A DNA stretch of 64,000 bases from Corella eumyota (lineage: Eukaryota > Chordata > Ascidiacea > Phlebobranchia > Corellidae). Position numbers and translations under genes: made by a program. The stretch lies in assembly GCA_963082875.1 (NCBI GenBank), contig OY720097.1:7076501-7140500 (forward strand). Reading direction: 5' to 3'. How positions within the stretch are numbered: the first letter of the stretch is position 1; each line of letters begins with the position of its first letter. Shown here one piece after another: positions 1 through 15,659 of the stretch. The notes beneath the pieces were generated by a model that worked only from the letters and a program-made list of their open reading frames with translations, ran no database searches and had not been told where the DNA came from.

Positions 1-267
1 AACTTTTTGGAATCCACTTTTTATATGTATCGGTACATTGCCTGCCTCGTGCATTTTAATGGTCACAGCTTACAACTTATATTTTTCACAAACAGCAGTT
101 TCTATACGCTTAAAGAAGTATAAATTTGACATAAATATTGGTGTAATATATATTGATATTCTTCACTGAGCGCCATTATATGGAAAATACATCCGACAAT
201 GAATAATATTTAATTTTTGAGTGTGTTTCGAAATGTATTTTAGTTGGGAAATTTTACATTATTTTAG

Positions 268-2410
<2,143 letters not shown>

Positions 2411-4988
2411 GTTTGTTTCTTATTTCGTGTGTTTTATTTTTACTGTACTTTTTATTTTAAGTCGTGTTTTTTCTGTTGACACAAGAAACATGTATATATT
2501 TCTAGTAATTTGCATTTTAAAAAGTGTTACAGCGAGAAGATATAAAACGAATAACTTTTTAATTTTATTTAGAAAAATTTTTAATCATGTAATAAAAAGT
2601 TTTTTTTATTTAGATATTTACCCATTTTTTTATTTTTTCGGACCAATTTTACGATTCTTGCAATACAAATTCCTTTCAATATAATTTATTATAATAAACT
2701 TCGGCTTCACAAAAGATTTAGGGAAATAGCCGATTTTTAATAAAAGCGCGCTTACCATAATCTTTATGGGTATTACATCAGTATATTTTGTCAAGTTAAA
2801 ATATTGGTTGTCTAAAAATTTTGAAAAATTCAAAATTTAAATGTTCACGTTTAACAAATATATTTAAAAGGTTACGTATTCTAAAAACGCTGCATTCTGA
2901 ATAATATTTACATTTATCGAAAAGGGATTTTGGGTCTATATCCGGAAAAAGCGTTTCCAACTGTCTGGGCTTACAGAATTAAATCCCTTGCCAACAATAG
3001 AACGTGGAAAGCCTAGAAGGTGTGCACAAAAGAGTTTAAATCGTAAACCCGAAATCCGCGAAAACATAACGAACTCTAAAAAGCAAGTAACATGCACTTA
3101 AAACAGATTTAGACTGTAATCTTTGAAGCTGTTTGACTTTTGGCATGTAAGCTGTAATTACATCGTTTACAGCAGATGACGATCGGGTTTAGATACCTCG
3201 AAAACAGATTTTTTAATTTGAGATTATGGTTTTCGCTACAGCGAGTCTATAATGAGAAAACAATGATGAGTACCCTGTAATTATTTTAAATTAATTTTGA
3301 GCATGGAAAGGAATTAGCTATTGGTGAATAAAATAAGTTTTTCGGTCAATTTAAATGGTAATTTACGCGTACCACAATACCCCGAAATATCCAAGTGCTT
3401 GGAGCGAGTTAAAAATAGTTAAACCGTGTGTGTAATGACGGATATATATTTCCAAGTACTTTCATAACACTTTTCTCTTCAGAACTACTTAATCAACTCA
3501 AATGGGATACCCGAGTTACATCATTATGTTGCGTCACTAATCCCACGAAATCCATCAATTTCTTAAGCTACGTGCAAAGAAGACCGCGGGTTTATTTTAA
3601 ATGATAAGCAGTATGTATACGTGAGACAATCTTTTTAACAAGCGGTTTTAGCTTACGATAAATAGATTTTCTTATCCGAGATTTGGAAGTTACGTCATTT
3701 TTAATTATGACCACTATATTGTTATTTCAAACAGATAATTTCTCTTTATTGATTATTGCAACAACGTAACGCAATTTATTTTAAGACATATTGTTAAAAA
3801 ATTATTTTTAGAAAGACGTGTAAAAATATGAACTGAGAAATCTATAGTGAGAATAATGTAAAGCGAAGTAAGTGAGAAATTGTTTATCACAAAAAGCCAC
3901 TAGGCACTAATCTCTTGTTTACTTTCTATTGTTGGAAAGGTATTTAGTTCTTGGAAGTTGGAGGAAATAAACGATGTTTATTAAACAAGAAAATACTTTG
4001 GAATTTCACGAAAATTAAAATTTATTTATTTAACAGAAAACAGTTATTTATACAGTAGCTGGCATAGAAGATGTTGTTATTTGGCAAATAAATCATTTAA
4101 TTTACCCCCTAATAAATTCCAAAAAATTAGAGAGATTCCATTGTCACTACTCAGCACATTGATTAATATAAAAATAGCTAGCGAATGACAATACAGGCCA
4201 AGAATAGCAGTGCTTATTTCCCTTTTTCGCAGTTACATAGTAAAGGGCGATTGGCAAACGATCATTTCATTAAACTTGAGCACAGACTTCGCCGCATGTT
4301 GTTGGTTTCCTTTTAAGCCCGTGTTCGAGCGAGCTCGTTCGCCGGAATTAAGTGCTCGGTTTGCGGCAGAATAACATCAAAGAGCCACAACGTTTGAGAT
4401 TATTATATGTCATGCACAGAGAGACGAAAGTCTTAGTACCTCAAGCAGTAAATGACCGACTTTAGGTCAGTGGGTGATTAATTTCTGCTTTTGCATATTG
4501 TAATAGGAAATAATTACAGTTTTGTGGATTTCAAAGGTAAATTTAATTCAACTTAGAGCCTTAATTAAAAAATATGAAAAATGCGCTTTTTAAATGTGGT
4601 GTCAATGTTAGAAAATGATAAAAATTATTAAGTTAAACTCTATATTGAATTTCGATTAGGTCAAGCGGTTTTTACTGTTTTTATTTCCGCGTTTTAACTT
4701 TCTTCAGTTACTTTCAAACCATAATATTTTGAGGCAAAGCGGGTGTTAAAATTAACTCGGGGCGATCGAATTACAAAAATAAAAACAGTTTCGGCGTTGT
4801 TAGTGAACTTTTTTAAACTCGTTTTTTCAACAGTTTTAATTCTTTTATACTTGATCGATGATAACAAAGTTTACGGTAGACAAATCTACATGATTTCAGT
4901 TTGGAGCAGCCAATAACCTTACTTGATTTGTTTACAGATTTAAAATTGTATATTTGTGTACTGATAGCGCATTGTAAAAGCTATATAA
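2411..4988. other. Intergenic: presenilin 3' flank and CCN upstream region
   Basis: No gene recognised. The first few hundred bases are probably presenilin 3' UTR. A less AT-rich stretch at about 4240-4400 includes a CGAGCGAGCTCGTTCG near-palindrome, and could be proximal regulatory DNA of the CCN gene. That role is inferred only from position and composition. Confidence 0.5.
2591..2596 (+). terminator. Candidate presenilin poly(A) signal
   Basis: AATAAA lies about 180 bp after the presenilin stop codon. A second AATAAA is at 2693-2698. Either would give a short 3' UTR. The region is so AT-rich that the hexamer alone is weak evidence. Confidence 0.45.
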
Positions 4989-7900
4989 ATGAAAAACTTT
5001 GTTTTTAAAATAATTCTGTTGACCCTGGCGATCGAGTTCGGATCTTCACGGAGTTCAAGACGGTTGTTTCCGAGATTTGATCTTAACAACCAAACAGCTG
5101 GTTCAGAAACGGACTTTTACCCACAGGTAGTTTTCTATTTACAAAACAACTAAGTTTACGTATATTTTCATACATTTCTCACGCCAAGTCTTTCGGTATC
5201 CCAACCAACTTTTTGATTAGGTAATTTAATATTTAAAAAATAACGATTTTTTTAGAATAATAGTTAACATTTCCCACGGTAAAGGGTTAAGTTGGACGCA
5301 TAGTCTATCAATCAAATACTTCAACGTGTGTAACCAGTAATATTTTAGGTGACATTAAATATTGTAATTTACCACACCGCGCGTAAGTCGTCGTGAATAC
5401 TTGTAAGTATGTGATTAACAGTTATTGGTTGGTAAATTTGTTTGTAGTTTACGAGTATAGTAAAATCTCTTAAACACTTTAAAGAATGAGCGCGTGAACA
5501 ATAAAATATGCCCCTTTCGAACGACGTGCCGTTGCCAAAAACCTAAAAATATTTGAATTAATTTCGGAAGTTGAAAGACTTGGTTGAATCAAAAGAATTT
5601 CGTATTATTACCCGCACATGTGTTTGTATGACGTCATTAAAATTCCGTAGCTGTGTTTTTTATTATAATTGGCATACCTACATTTGGAACGGGATAGCTT
5701 TCCTGAAAAGAAATTATGTTGTTGTCGATCTAATTATATTCGTAAACATGTATTTTCTATTCACGCGTACACGTGTTCAGGTGAAAAAATTTCCTGAATT
5801 TAGTTGTTAAGAATGTACGATCAAAGGTATTTCGCTTCGCCCTAATTTAAAATATTACCTTAAACCATTCCTTAAATCATTGTTTAAAATAATTAAGGTA
5901 TCATTTTATGTATATGTGTGAACGTGCATAAACTATGTATGCATTTTGTTTGTTTTTTAGTAAAATTATGATTTCGTTTTTGACACATAATCAATTTAAA
6001 CTTGCCGAAGGAGCGCATATTTTACCTATACCAAATCAACATGCGCAGTTATTGTAAATGTTTGTCTTGCCAAAAATAGTTCATGACATCGTTTATTAAA
6101 GCAAAAAATTAATTAAGTTAAAAACACCAAGGTTAAACGGGTTAAATACCCACTTGTTTTTCCTAAAAAGCAAATTTTAGATTACAATATTTGTTATCAG
6201 TAATATTCACACAGCACTTACGATCGCTAAATTTTGCTGATTATGTCATGAACTTCGAGCTGTCGGCTTAAGCGATTGTTTGCATATTTATACAAAAATT
6301 ATCTAAGATATGTTGTTCTACTTACCTAGTAAGTGTTAAGCTAACAATCATATTCCGGAAGTATTCAATCCGCAATGAATGACACATCAAATTTTCGCAA
6401 AATTCGTCACTTTCGGCTGAAGTGGAAGCATTTCAACTATGAGTGGCATGTTTTTGCCTATTAAAATGACTCTTGAGTCATCACAACACTTGAAGATGTC
6501 ATTTGTCTTACTTAAGATTGATTCAAGTAATGTCAGTCCTGATAAAATATTTATCTGTAGAAGGGAGATTCCTTGGAATGTCAAGACTGCAATTGTGGCC
6601 AGCCTCCGATATGTGCGCCGGGAGTTAGCCTTATAACGGACGGCTGCGGTTGCTGTAAGATTTGCAGCAAACAGTTACGCCAGGAATGTTCACTCAGAAT
6701 GATTTGCGATCCACACAAAAATCTATTTTGTGGCAGGGATGGCTTTTGCGAAGGTATGTTCAACTTGATAACTAGACCCATATATTTTTAGTTTTACGTA
6801 TTTTTCCTCGAAATTTGGAAGTTGAGTGAGACCGCACCTTGAGCAGTAAACCGACTAAATTAAAGTTCAACTCTCTGCTTTGATGTAATAGTGTGTGTAC
6901 ATTTGTTTTTGTCTAAACACATCTTAAAATGCCCAATATTGATTTATTACACCTACCATAAAATTTTAACGGCATTTTTAACTTTTAAAGATTATTGAAT
7001 GTATAATTATTAACATTTACAAAAAAACTTTTTGGTAAAAGTAAAATTGTGTTGTTTTAAGCTGATACTTTAAGTTATTAAGGCTATAAAACACCATTTC
7101 TTTACAGTTGTATTAAAATGTTAATTGGCGTTTAAATTTTTTGTACAACCAGTTTAACATACTTTGTTAGGTTTTTATAAAGCTTGACTTTTAAAGTTTG
7201 TTGTTGTTAACAATAATCGTGGTTTTATTTTTAGCAAGCCCGGGCCGAGCATGTATAGTGGGAGGGAAATGGTACGAAAATGGCGCTTTGATCAAACCGA
7301 CTTGTAAAGCAACCTGCTCTTGTGTTGACGGTGATATTGGCTGCGTTCCGACCTGTAGTGCTGCCATGAACAAGCCTCAATTGACTACACCAGGCTGCCT
7401 TCACCCTAAGTATGCCACCAAATATTATTTACTCAAAGTTGGCAGGAGTTATTTGATTTCAAAGTGATTGATTAAAAATTGCTTTTTATTGTTTGCTATC
7501 ATGACCGTAGAATTTAACAGATTCGCGCATTTGCTTATTGTTAATATTATATTACAGCCTCTACCCTCGTTTTACCTTGGGTTTTTAAATTTAAAACTAT
7601 TTAAAACTTTTTTGCGGCCAAAAATAACGAAAGAATTTATACTGTCGATATTTTGGGTGGTTTTTAATCAATTTAGTAATGTTTATTCTGCTTGTACACT
7701 AACATTTTGCAAACGGGTTTAATTTTTCCTGGAATTTTTTGTCAGCGATTTTGTGTATTGACTGTTAGGGTTATCTGTTCGCCAGTGATAATGTTGTGGT
7801 GACATTGGCAGCAAGCAAATATAAAGAGGCGCCAGTGTTAAAAACCACAAGACTTATAAAACTTTCAAAATTCGCCGGATTATATTAAAGTGTCACAAAA

Positions 7901-10448
7901 TATAAAATTGACAAATTTATAACAAATGGAATCTTGTACAATTTAAACAAATCATATTCAATACACCAACCTAAAGTCATAATTGTTAATTTCGTTTTTT
8001 AATTTAGGTTGGCACGAAAAAGGGGAGAATGTTGTGGTAAATGGATTTGCCCAGCTAACGGTACCTTAGATCCTAAATGGGAGCTAGTTGGAAATCAATG
8101 TAAGCAAAGTTTACTGATTTCAATTATTTTTATTTTTCGAATCAAAATTTTAATCGATTACACTGTGTTAGGTTTTGATTAGCTGATTATACAAACCGGG
8201 GCAATTAAACCGCATTACCTAATGTATTTTAGCGTAAAATATCTGCTACCGTTAAGTAAATGTTAGCAATGTCATGTAGAACATAAAAGTACACACTTAA
8301 TGTGATAAGACGGTTTGTTATTAGAAAACTAGGCTGCTAAACTTTTGGAATATAGGGCTTATCCATGTTGAATTCGGATTTGGTGAATTATAACACGATA
8401 TTGCGATTATGTAAGCGACATGAGGTCTGCTTTTTATTTAATCTAATTGACCAATTATAATTTAAAACCACGCAAAATTAAATGAATCGATACTGATTTA
8501 CGAGCGTGCCTTGCCGCATCTTTAACCATTTAAGCAAGGTTAATGACATAATGACTTGTTGTTGTTTCTGGGTAGGTGGTAAGGCTTTTAAGGTCGTCTG
8601 CCACCTCCAATAATGCAGAAAGCATGGCGATTATCACGTAACTGTAAACTTGAATAACCTATGCACGAAAACAGTTAATTAGTAAAATAAAGAAATGTGT
8701 TTGAGTGCAAATTCTTTAATTACTTACCAAAGCTCAGCAAAGTGCCGAAAAAAGTATTTTGCTAATTTTTAAAGCCGTTAAATGGATTAAAATTCGCACT
8801 GTCGAACCTCAATAGTGTAAGATAAATTAGGTTAACTTGCATTTCCTCTCACGCCTAAGTGCATGACGAAAAGTTCATGACGCGTGGTGTCTCCTTTTAT
8901 TTTGTTATTTCCCATGGGAATCGTGCTCGCATCCCAGACAAGTTAATAAACTTAACCTCTAATCATGTTATAGTGCGTAACAAATACGACCACACAATGC
9001 GGTGTTTGTTTAATAAAAACAAAAAATCCTAACTAAGCTGCAAAAAAAGCAATGACGTAAATTTATCAAAACGGGATTCAAAAAGTAAAGGTGCGGCTGT
9101 TAATTAAGTCCAGGCTGTGATTCGATTATAGAAAGGCTTAGGCGTGGACAGAAGGATTGGTCGATAGATTTACCGAATTACAATTTAATGCGCACTTGAA
9201 ATCGCGGTTCGATTACCCCGTTATAACAACACGGCTTACTGACCGAAGACGGATTTATTCGAGTTTAAAGGGAATTTTATTCGAGTTTAAAGGGAATTTA
9301 AGATAAAAATAAAATGCAGCGTCACAGGTCATTTATAGCGATAAGCACATTAAACCAACTCAATACAGTTGTTATTAAAACAAAATTAAAGTTCGCCCTT
9401 TATTATTAAATGAACTCTTTCTCGCTTTAACAGGGTCATACAGATTACTTAGTCTATTCTAACCTGATTAAGCTTCGACATTTTACAATAAATTATCTAT
9501 GAGTTTTTAGAAATTCAGCTAACTCTTTAATGGTTAAAATAATTCTTTTTTGTCGTTTTCATTAGTTAAACGAAAGCCTGAAAGGGTTATCACCTTTAAA
9601 GGCTCGTGTATGATTCAAACGTCGGAATGGTCCCCGTGTTCGAAATCGTGCGGATTCGCCATTTCCGACCGAGTTTCGAACGACAACGAGGATTGTAAGA
9701 TGACCAGAGAGGTCAGATTGTGCAACATCCGACCGTGTACCCTACAGGCTTCTGACGTCACTTCTGTAAGTTATTTTTGTATTTTATTTTTGTAACCGAC
9801 ACTCGACTGCACCCTAAATTCCTTGGGTAATGATTTTTCATGTTGAAATTGGCACCCTTTTTTAATTAAAATAAAGTTAAAATTTAATCTGGCGCGCCTA
9901 ATTTTGTTAAGGAATGTCTTAAATTGATATCCTTGATTTTTGTGGTAAAAAAAACTCATTTAAAATCCCGTAACTTAGGAATTTTGTAAAGCGATTTATT
10001 AACTGGCAAAGGAGTTAGTCATTAAATGTAATTGGTGCTTTAACCTTTGTTGGAATTCAGGCAAATATGTGCGTTGCAACAATAATACCAGATTATGCGC
10101 AGAAGAATTTAATAACCTGTTATTTTATAGAAAAAACGGTCTTGTCGCCGGCAAATCCGCAATCGCAGAAAAGTGCGTTTTTCTTTAACTGGTTGTCTCA
10201 GTAGCAACACTTACCGACCAAAATATTGCGGGTTCTGTGGCGACAAATGCTGCAAGCCAAAGAGCAGTAAGACTGTTTCAATTAAATTCGAATGCAAATC
10301 CGAAGAGACAGGAAACGTGACGTCGACATTTAAAAGAAACATGATGATGATTAAAAAGTGTTCATGTGAAGGGGAGTGCATGGGCGACAATGATATTTTT
10401 TCAATGTCGTTTAAATCAGTGGGTTCAGACACTTGGAAAGAAAATTAA
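4989..10448 (+). CDS. CCN-family matricellular protein (CYR61/CTGF/NOV-like), complete
   Basis: Six exons in matching phase: 4989-5126, 6561-6753, 7235-7409, 8008-8099, 9566-9765 and 10131-10448; about 371 residues, the usual CCN length. Exon 1 encodes a signal peptide ([20 protein letters not shown]). Exon 2 is the IGFBP module ([32 protein letters not shown]). Exons 3 and 4 together make the VWC module ([25 protein letters not shown], then GECCGKWIC). Exon 5 is the thrombospondin type 1 repeat ([19 protein letters not shown]). Exon 6 is the cystine-knot CT module ([30 protein letters not shown]). Family members are secreted, bind integrins, proteoglycans, BMP/TGF-beta and VEGF, and guide matrix and skeletal development. 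The start ATG is preceded by an in-frame TAA at 4974-4976. Which vertebrate CCN it is closest to cannot be settled by eye. Unusual points: the VWC module is split by an intron, and TATATAA directly abuts the ATG. Confidence 0.93.
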
Positions 10449-12239
10449 AGTTTCAAGTACGATTTAAAAACGCCTTGTTTCATTTGTGACGTTTATTAAT
10501 GCGCATAACCAACATTTAATTTAACCCTTAAACAATCTGCACGACAATAACTACCAAGTGTTGGTATTAAGTTAAGGCTGTAAATATTTTCTTAAAAGTA
10601 GCATATTTCGCCAAAATTTGGTTTATATGATCTATTTCATTTTTATGTAAAAGTTAACGTATTTAGATAGTGCTATTATTAATTTAGTGTTTTTTTTATT
10701 TACGTGCTTTGTGCTAAGTTTCTATTTTGTCGGTAGACTTCAGTAATTTTTATCTTTTTTATTTTGTTATTTATATTAAGCTTTTTTCACTGTCTTGCTT
10801 AAATAATTCGCTTGGTCACATTTCTTATTCTTTTACTGTTTTAAAATGTGGGTTTAAGAATAATTATCAAGTATTGAGTTTGTAATTTCAAAAAAAATTC
10901 TGGTTGATTAATTCTAAAATTTCATATCAATGTTAAACCAACTTGGATTTAAGCCAAAATAGACGTGCATGATGTGTCAATGTAAAAGTTTCTCAATAAT
11001 TTAATTTAAAGTTAACATATCATAATAATCTAGTAAACGGGGATTTTTTTATTTTTTTAAATACATAAAGACAATATGAATTCAGTCACGTGCGACCTTT
11101 TATAATAAAGTATGTATTAGTTTAGGAGTCTAGGACCAGGTTTGTAGCTGACAATGACAAAATTTAATTTTTGGAAACCTTTTTGACATAAAAGTTTTAT
11201 ATCAACATGAGTAATACTATCTACCAATGTGATTTTTTCATGACCAGATTAATTGCAGACTAATACATGAGGTACAGTGTTTTAATATACTGTATAAGTG
11301 TATTCAAATTATGGGTATGCTTTAATTATTCTTCCTAATGTCAATAACAATAAAAAAATGTATTTATAGAAATCAAATGTTTAATTCAAAAACTTATTTT
11401 TGTGTTAGTTCTTGGTGATCTAAGGCAAGCAATTATTCATTATAAGAAGAGATAGAAAGTTAGAGAATTTCATTTATAAAAATATTTAATATTATACATG
11501 GAAATAGAAAATACTATTTTTTAAACAAAACTGTAATTATAGAGTTTAAAATCAAATCCTTTTGTACAAAACAAAAATTAATTTGTTTGTTTATACTGTT
11601 TGAATAAATAAAATTTGTTTTTAGTTTACAAATAAATAAATTGATTGTTTACTGTTTCTGAATTACTTTTTTTAGTATCTAAATTGATCCAATGCTTTTT
11701 GACTTTAATTTTTATTAAATTTAATGTTAACTTATCATTAAAATACTTTCCCTTTATTTAAACATATTATTAGAAATATCAAATAAACTTTATAAAGATT
11801 GATTGCTGTTAATATATTTTTTCTTATAATTTAACAACTTTTTTATATATTCTGTGTATAGATACAATTAAGAAAAATGAAAATAGATTTAAGATAATTA
11901 CATAAGACTTTTTGGAATCTTATTATAAGTATGTAAAAAAGAAAATAAAAAATCAAAATGCATTCGTCCAATTTAGATACTAGAAAAAGGAATTCAGGCG
12001 AATGTTAAAAAATAAAAATGTTAAAGCACTTTTTTAGACTAAGTTTACATGACGCCATAAAAACAGAAAATCATAATAAAGCACACAATATATCAATAAA
12101 TAAATGTCAGATTTAAAAAATATGTCATTTTAAAATTAACTTTAACATTTTAAGCGAAGTGATTCATTAAACTTCATTTCAATAAAATTGCAAAAAAAAT
12201 TAATATATATAAAAGTTATGTGTCAAAGACTTTCACTAT
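10449..12239. other. AT-rich intergenic DNA, no gene seen
   Basis: Begins with the CCN 3' flank; an AATAAA lies at 11104-11109, about 650 bp past the stop. No conserved coding segment, structured RNA or clear tandem repeat was seen. Confidence 0.5.
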
Positions 12240-12240
12240 A

Positions 12241-12730
12241 AATGTACTAAATTGAAAAACATAAATAAATAGGTTTTATTATAACTCAGATGGCCTAATT
12301 TTTATTTAAAATAAAACATTTAACAAAAATTTCCAGTCAAAAATGTTTAAGCCAATTTAAATTTATGTATAACTGGGTCACGTGACTGTTTTACGGCCAA
12401 TGATACAGTATACAAAATTTAAAAATGTTAAATGAAAATTAATTGTTTTATTAGATCCGCCGGACTAGTTAACGTACGTATAAATATTTTTTTTAATATT
12501 AATATTCCTACTAGTTATGACACTGTTAGTATGAATGTATAAAATTGGAAAACCTAAATAAATATGCTTTTATTATAACTGCGATGGCCTGATAAACATT
12601 CATGATAAAACAATTTGCGAAAATATTCACTCAAAAAAATTTGAGCTTATTGATATTTTTTGTATAATTGGATCACGTGACTGTTTTTCGACTAATGATA
12701 TTATACACATAAAATTTAAAAAATTAAAAT
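12241..12730. repeat. Two diverged copies of a ~293-bp repeat with a GTCACGTGAC/ATCACGTGAC core
   Basis: Copies starting near 12241 and 12534 share many short blocks in the same order: an AATGTA(C/T)-AAATTG(A/G)AAAAC opening, TTTTATTATAACT, GATGGCCT, then a (G/A)TCACGTGAC core (12378 and 12672) followed by TGTTTTTCG-like sequence. They sit just before the main satellite and share its CACGTG core and a similar unit length, so they look like an older outlying branch of it. Confidence 0.6.
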
Positions 12731-13410
12731 TATAAAATCAAACAATAATTTCGTGCTTTTTCGAGTCAATGCGTTTTAATTGGTATAATTGTTGAAAAAA
12801 AATTTGACCAATGTTATATGGTACCAATATAGGTCAAGTGAGGTCAACTTAGGCAAATAAAAAATATCGCTAACTTTTTTTCTACTAAATATTTTTGCAA
12901 ATTTCTTTATCTAATATGTTAGTTAGGTTAATGCGCATTTAATAAACCGCTAAATTTTAAATTTTAAATTTGGCAAAAATTTGGTAAATGTGTCATAACT
13001 TTATTAAATATTAATATTTTTTTATAAATACGCTATTAAGGTCAATGCGTTTCAATGGGCATAAGTGAAATTCAATTTATAATTTTGAGTGTTAGTTAGG
13101 CTTGTGCAGTTCCAACAGAACAATTATTTTTTGATTTAAAATTTAAAATTTTTATTTTTTTAATTTATATGCAATACCATGGGCCAAAAATATCACGTGA
13201 CTTATTTGAACCCAAAATAAAAGTTGGCTCAAACTTTTGTTCTACTGGAAATTTCTGCGAAATGTTTTATCTTGAACGTTGGTTAGGCCAATGCGCGCCT
13301 AATTAAATATAAAATTTCAGGTTTTGAGATTTCATAAATTTTTAATAAAAATTTCATAACTTTTATGAATATTAATATTTTCGAAAAATATTTTGTAAAC
13401 ACGGTAATTG

Positions 13411-15281
13411 GACCTGTGCAGTTCTAACACAACAATTACTTTTCGATTTAAAATTTTTTATTTTTTTTTTTCAATTTGTATGCAATATCATTGGCCAAAA
13501 ATATCACGTGACCTAATTAAACCCAAAATAAAAATTACCTCAAACTTTTGTTTTACTGAAAATTTTCGCGAAATGTTTTATCTTGAATGTTAGTTAGGCC
13601 AATGCGCGTCTAATAAAATACAAAAAATTAGGTTTTGAGATTTCATAAATTTTTAATAAAAGTATCATAACTTTTATGAATATTAATATTTTTGAAAAAT
13701 ATTTTGTAAACACGGTAATTGGACCTGTGCAGTTCTAACAGAACAATTATTTTTCGATTTAAAATTTTTTATTTTTTTTCAAAAAATTTGTATGCAATCT
13801 CATTGGCCAAAAATATCATGTGACCTAATTAAACCCAAAATAAAAATTATCTTTAACTTTTGTTCTACTCAAAATTTTTGCAAAATGTTTTATCTTGAAT
13901 GTTAGTTAGGCCAATGCGCGCCTAATTAAATATAAAATTTCAGATTTTGAGATTTCACTAATTTTTAATAAAAGTTTCATAACTTTAATGAATATTAATA
14001 TTTTCAAAAAATATTTTGTAAACACGGTAATTGGACCTGTGCGGTTCTAACAGAACAATTATTTTTCGATTTAAAATTTTTTATTTTTTTAAAAAAAATT
14101 TGTATGCAATATCTTTGGCCAAAAATATCACGTGACCTAATTAAACCCAAAATAAAAATTATCTCTAACTTTTGTTCTACTCAAAATTTTTGCAAAATGT
14201 TTTATCTTGAATGTTAGTTAGGCCAATGCGCGCCTAATTAAATATAAAATTTCAGGTTTTGAGATTTCATAAATTTTTAATAAAAATTTCATAACTTTTA
14301 TGAATATTAATATTTTCGAAAAATATTTTGTAAACACGGTAATTGGACCTGTGCAGTTCTAACACAACAATTATTTTTCGATTTAAAATTTTTTATTTTT
14401 TTTCAAAAAATTTGTATGCAATCTCATTGGCCAAAAATATCACGTGACCTAATTAAACCCAAAATAAAAATTACCTCAAACTTTTGTTTTACTGAAAATT
14501 TTCGCGAAATGTTTTATCTTGAATGTTAGTTAGGCCAATGCGCGTCTAATAAAATACAAAAAATTAGGTTTTGAGATTTCATAAATTTTTAATAAAAGTA
14601 TCATAACTTTTATGAATATTAATATTTTTGAAAAATATTTTGTAAACACGGTAATTGGACCTGTGCGGTTCTAACAGAACAATTATTTTTCGATTTAAAA
14701 TTTTTTATTTTTTTTCAAAAAATTTGTATGCAATCTCATTGGCCAAAAATATCATGTGACCTAATTAAACCCAAAATAAAAATTATCTCTAACTTTTGTT
14801 CTACTCAAAATTTTTGCAAAATATTTTATCTTGAATGTTAGTTAGGCCAATGCGCGCCTAATTAAATATAAAATTTCAGATTTTGAGATTTCACTAATTT
14901 TTAATAAAAGTTTCATAACTTTAATGAATATTAATATTTTCAAAAAATATTTTGTAAACACGGTAATTGGACCTGTGCGGTTCTAACAGAACAATTATTT
15001 TTCGATTTAAAATTTTTTATTTTTTTAAAAAAAATTTGTATGCAATATCATTGGCCAAAAATATCACGTGACCTAATTAAACCCAAAATAAAAATTATCT
15101 CTAACTTTTGTTCTACTCAAAATTTTTGCAAAATGTTTTATCTTGAATGTTAGTTAGGCCAATGCGCGCCTAATTAAATATAAAATTTCAGGTTTTGAGA
15201 TTTCATAAATTTTTAATAAAAATTTCATAACTTTTATGAATATTAATATTTTCGAAAAATATTTTGTAAACACGGTAATTG
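13411..15281. repeat. Higher-order trimer (~936 bp) repeated twice inside the satellite
   Basis: Six units fall into three types in order A-B-C-A-B-C. Type A has GCAGTTCTAACACAAC, type B GCGGTTCTAACAGAAC or GCAGTTCTAACAGAAC with CATGTG, and type C an A-rich TTTTTTTAAAAAAAATTTG linker. Matching types lie 936 bp apart, and the segments at about 13408 and 15279 look identical over at least 186 bp. This is higher-order repeat structure like that of centromeric satellites. Confidence 0.8.
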
Positions 15282-15659
15282 GACCTGTGCAGTTCTAACA
15301 CAACAATTACTTTTCGATTTAAAATTTTTTATTTTTTTTTTTCAATTTGTATGCAATATCATTGGCCAAAAATATCACGTGACCTAATTAAACCCAAAAT
15401 AAAAATTACCTCAAACTTTTGTTTTACTGAAAATTTTCGCGAAATGTTTTATCTTGAATGTTAGTTAGGCCAATGCGCGTCTAATAAAATACAAAAAATT
15501 AGGTTTTGAGATTTCATAAATTTTTAATAAAAGTATCATAACTTTTATGAATATTAATATTTTCGAAAAATATTATGTAAACACGGTAATCGGACCTGTG
15601 CAGTTCTAACACAACAATTATTTTTCGATTTAAAATTTTTTATTTTTTTTTTTTAAATT

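Noticed and set aside
6387-6636. Opposed ORFs at the CCN exon 2 border
   Set aside because: The true exon starts at 6561 after CTGTAG in a different frame; these ORFs are intron or antisense sequence.
13408-15464. Identical 61-codon ORFs at 13408-13593 and 15279-15464
   Set aside because: They are the same satellite unit read twice; their identity reflects the higher-order repeat, not a conserved protein.
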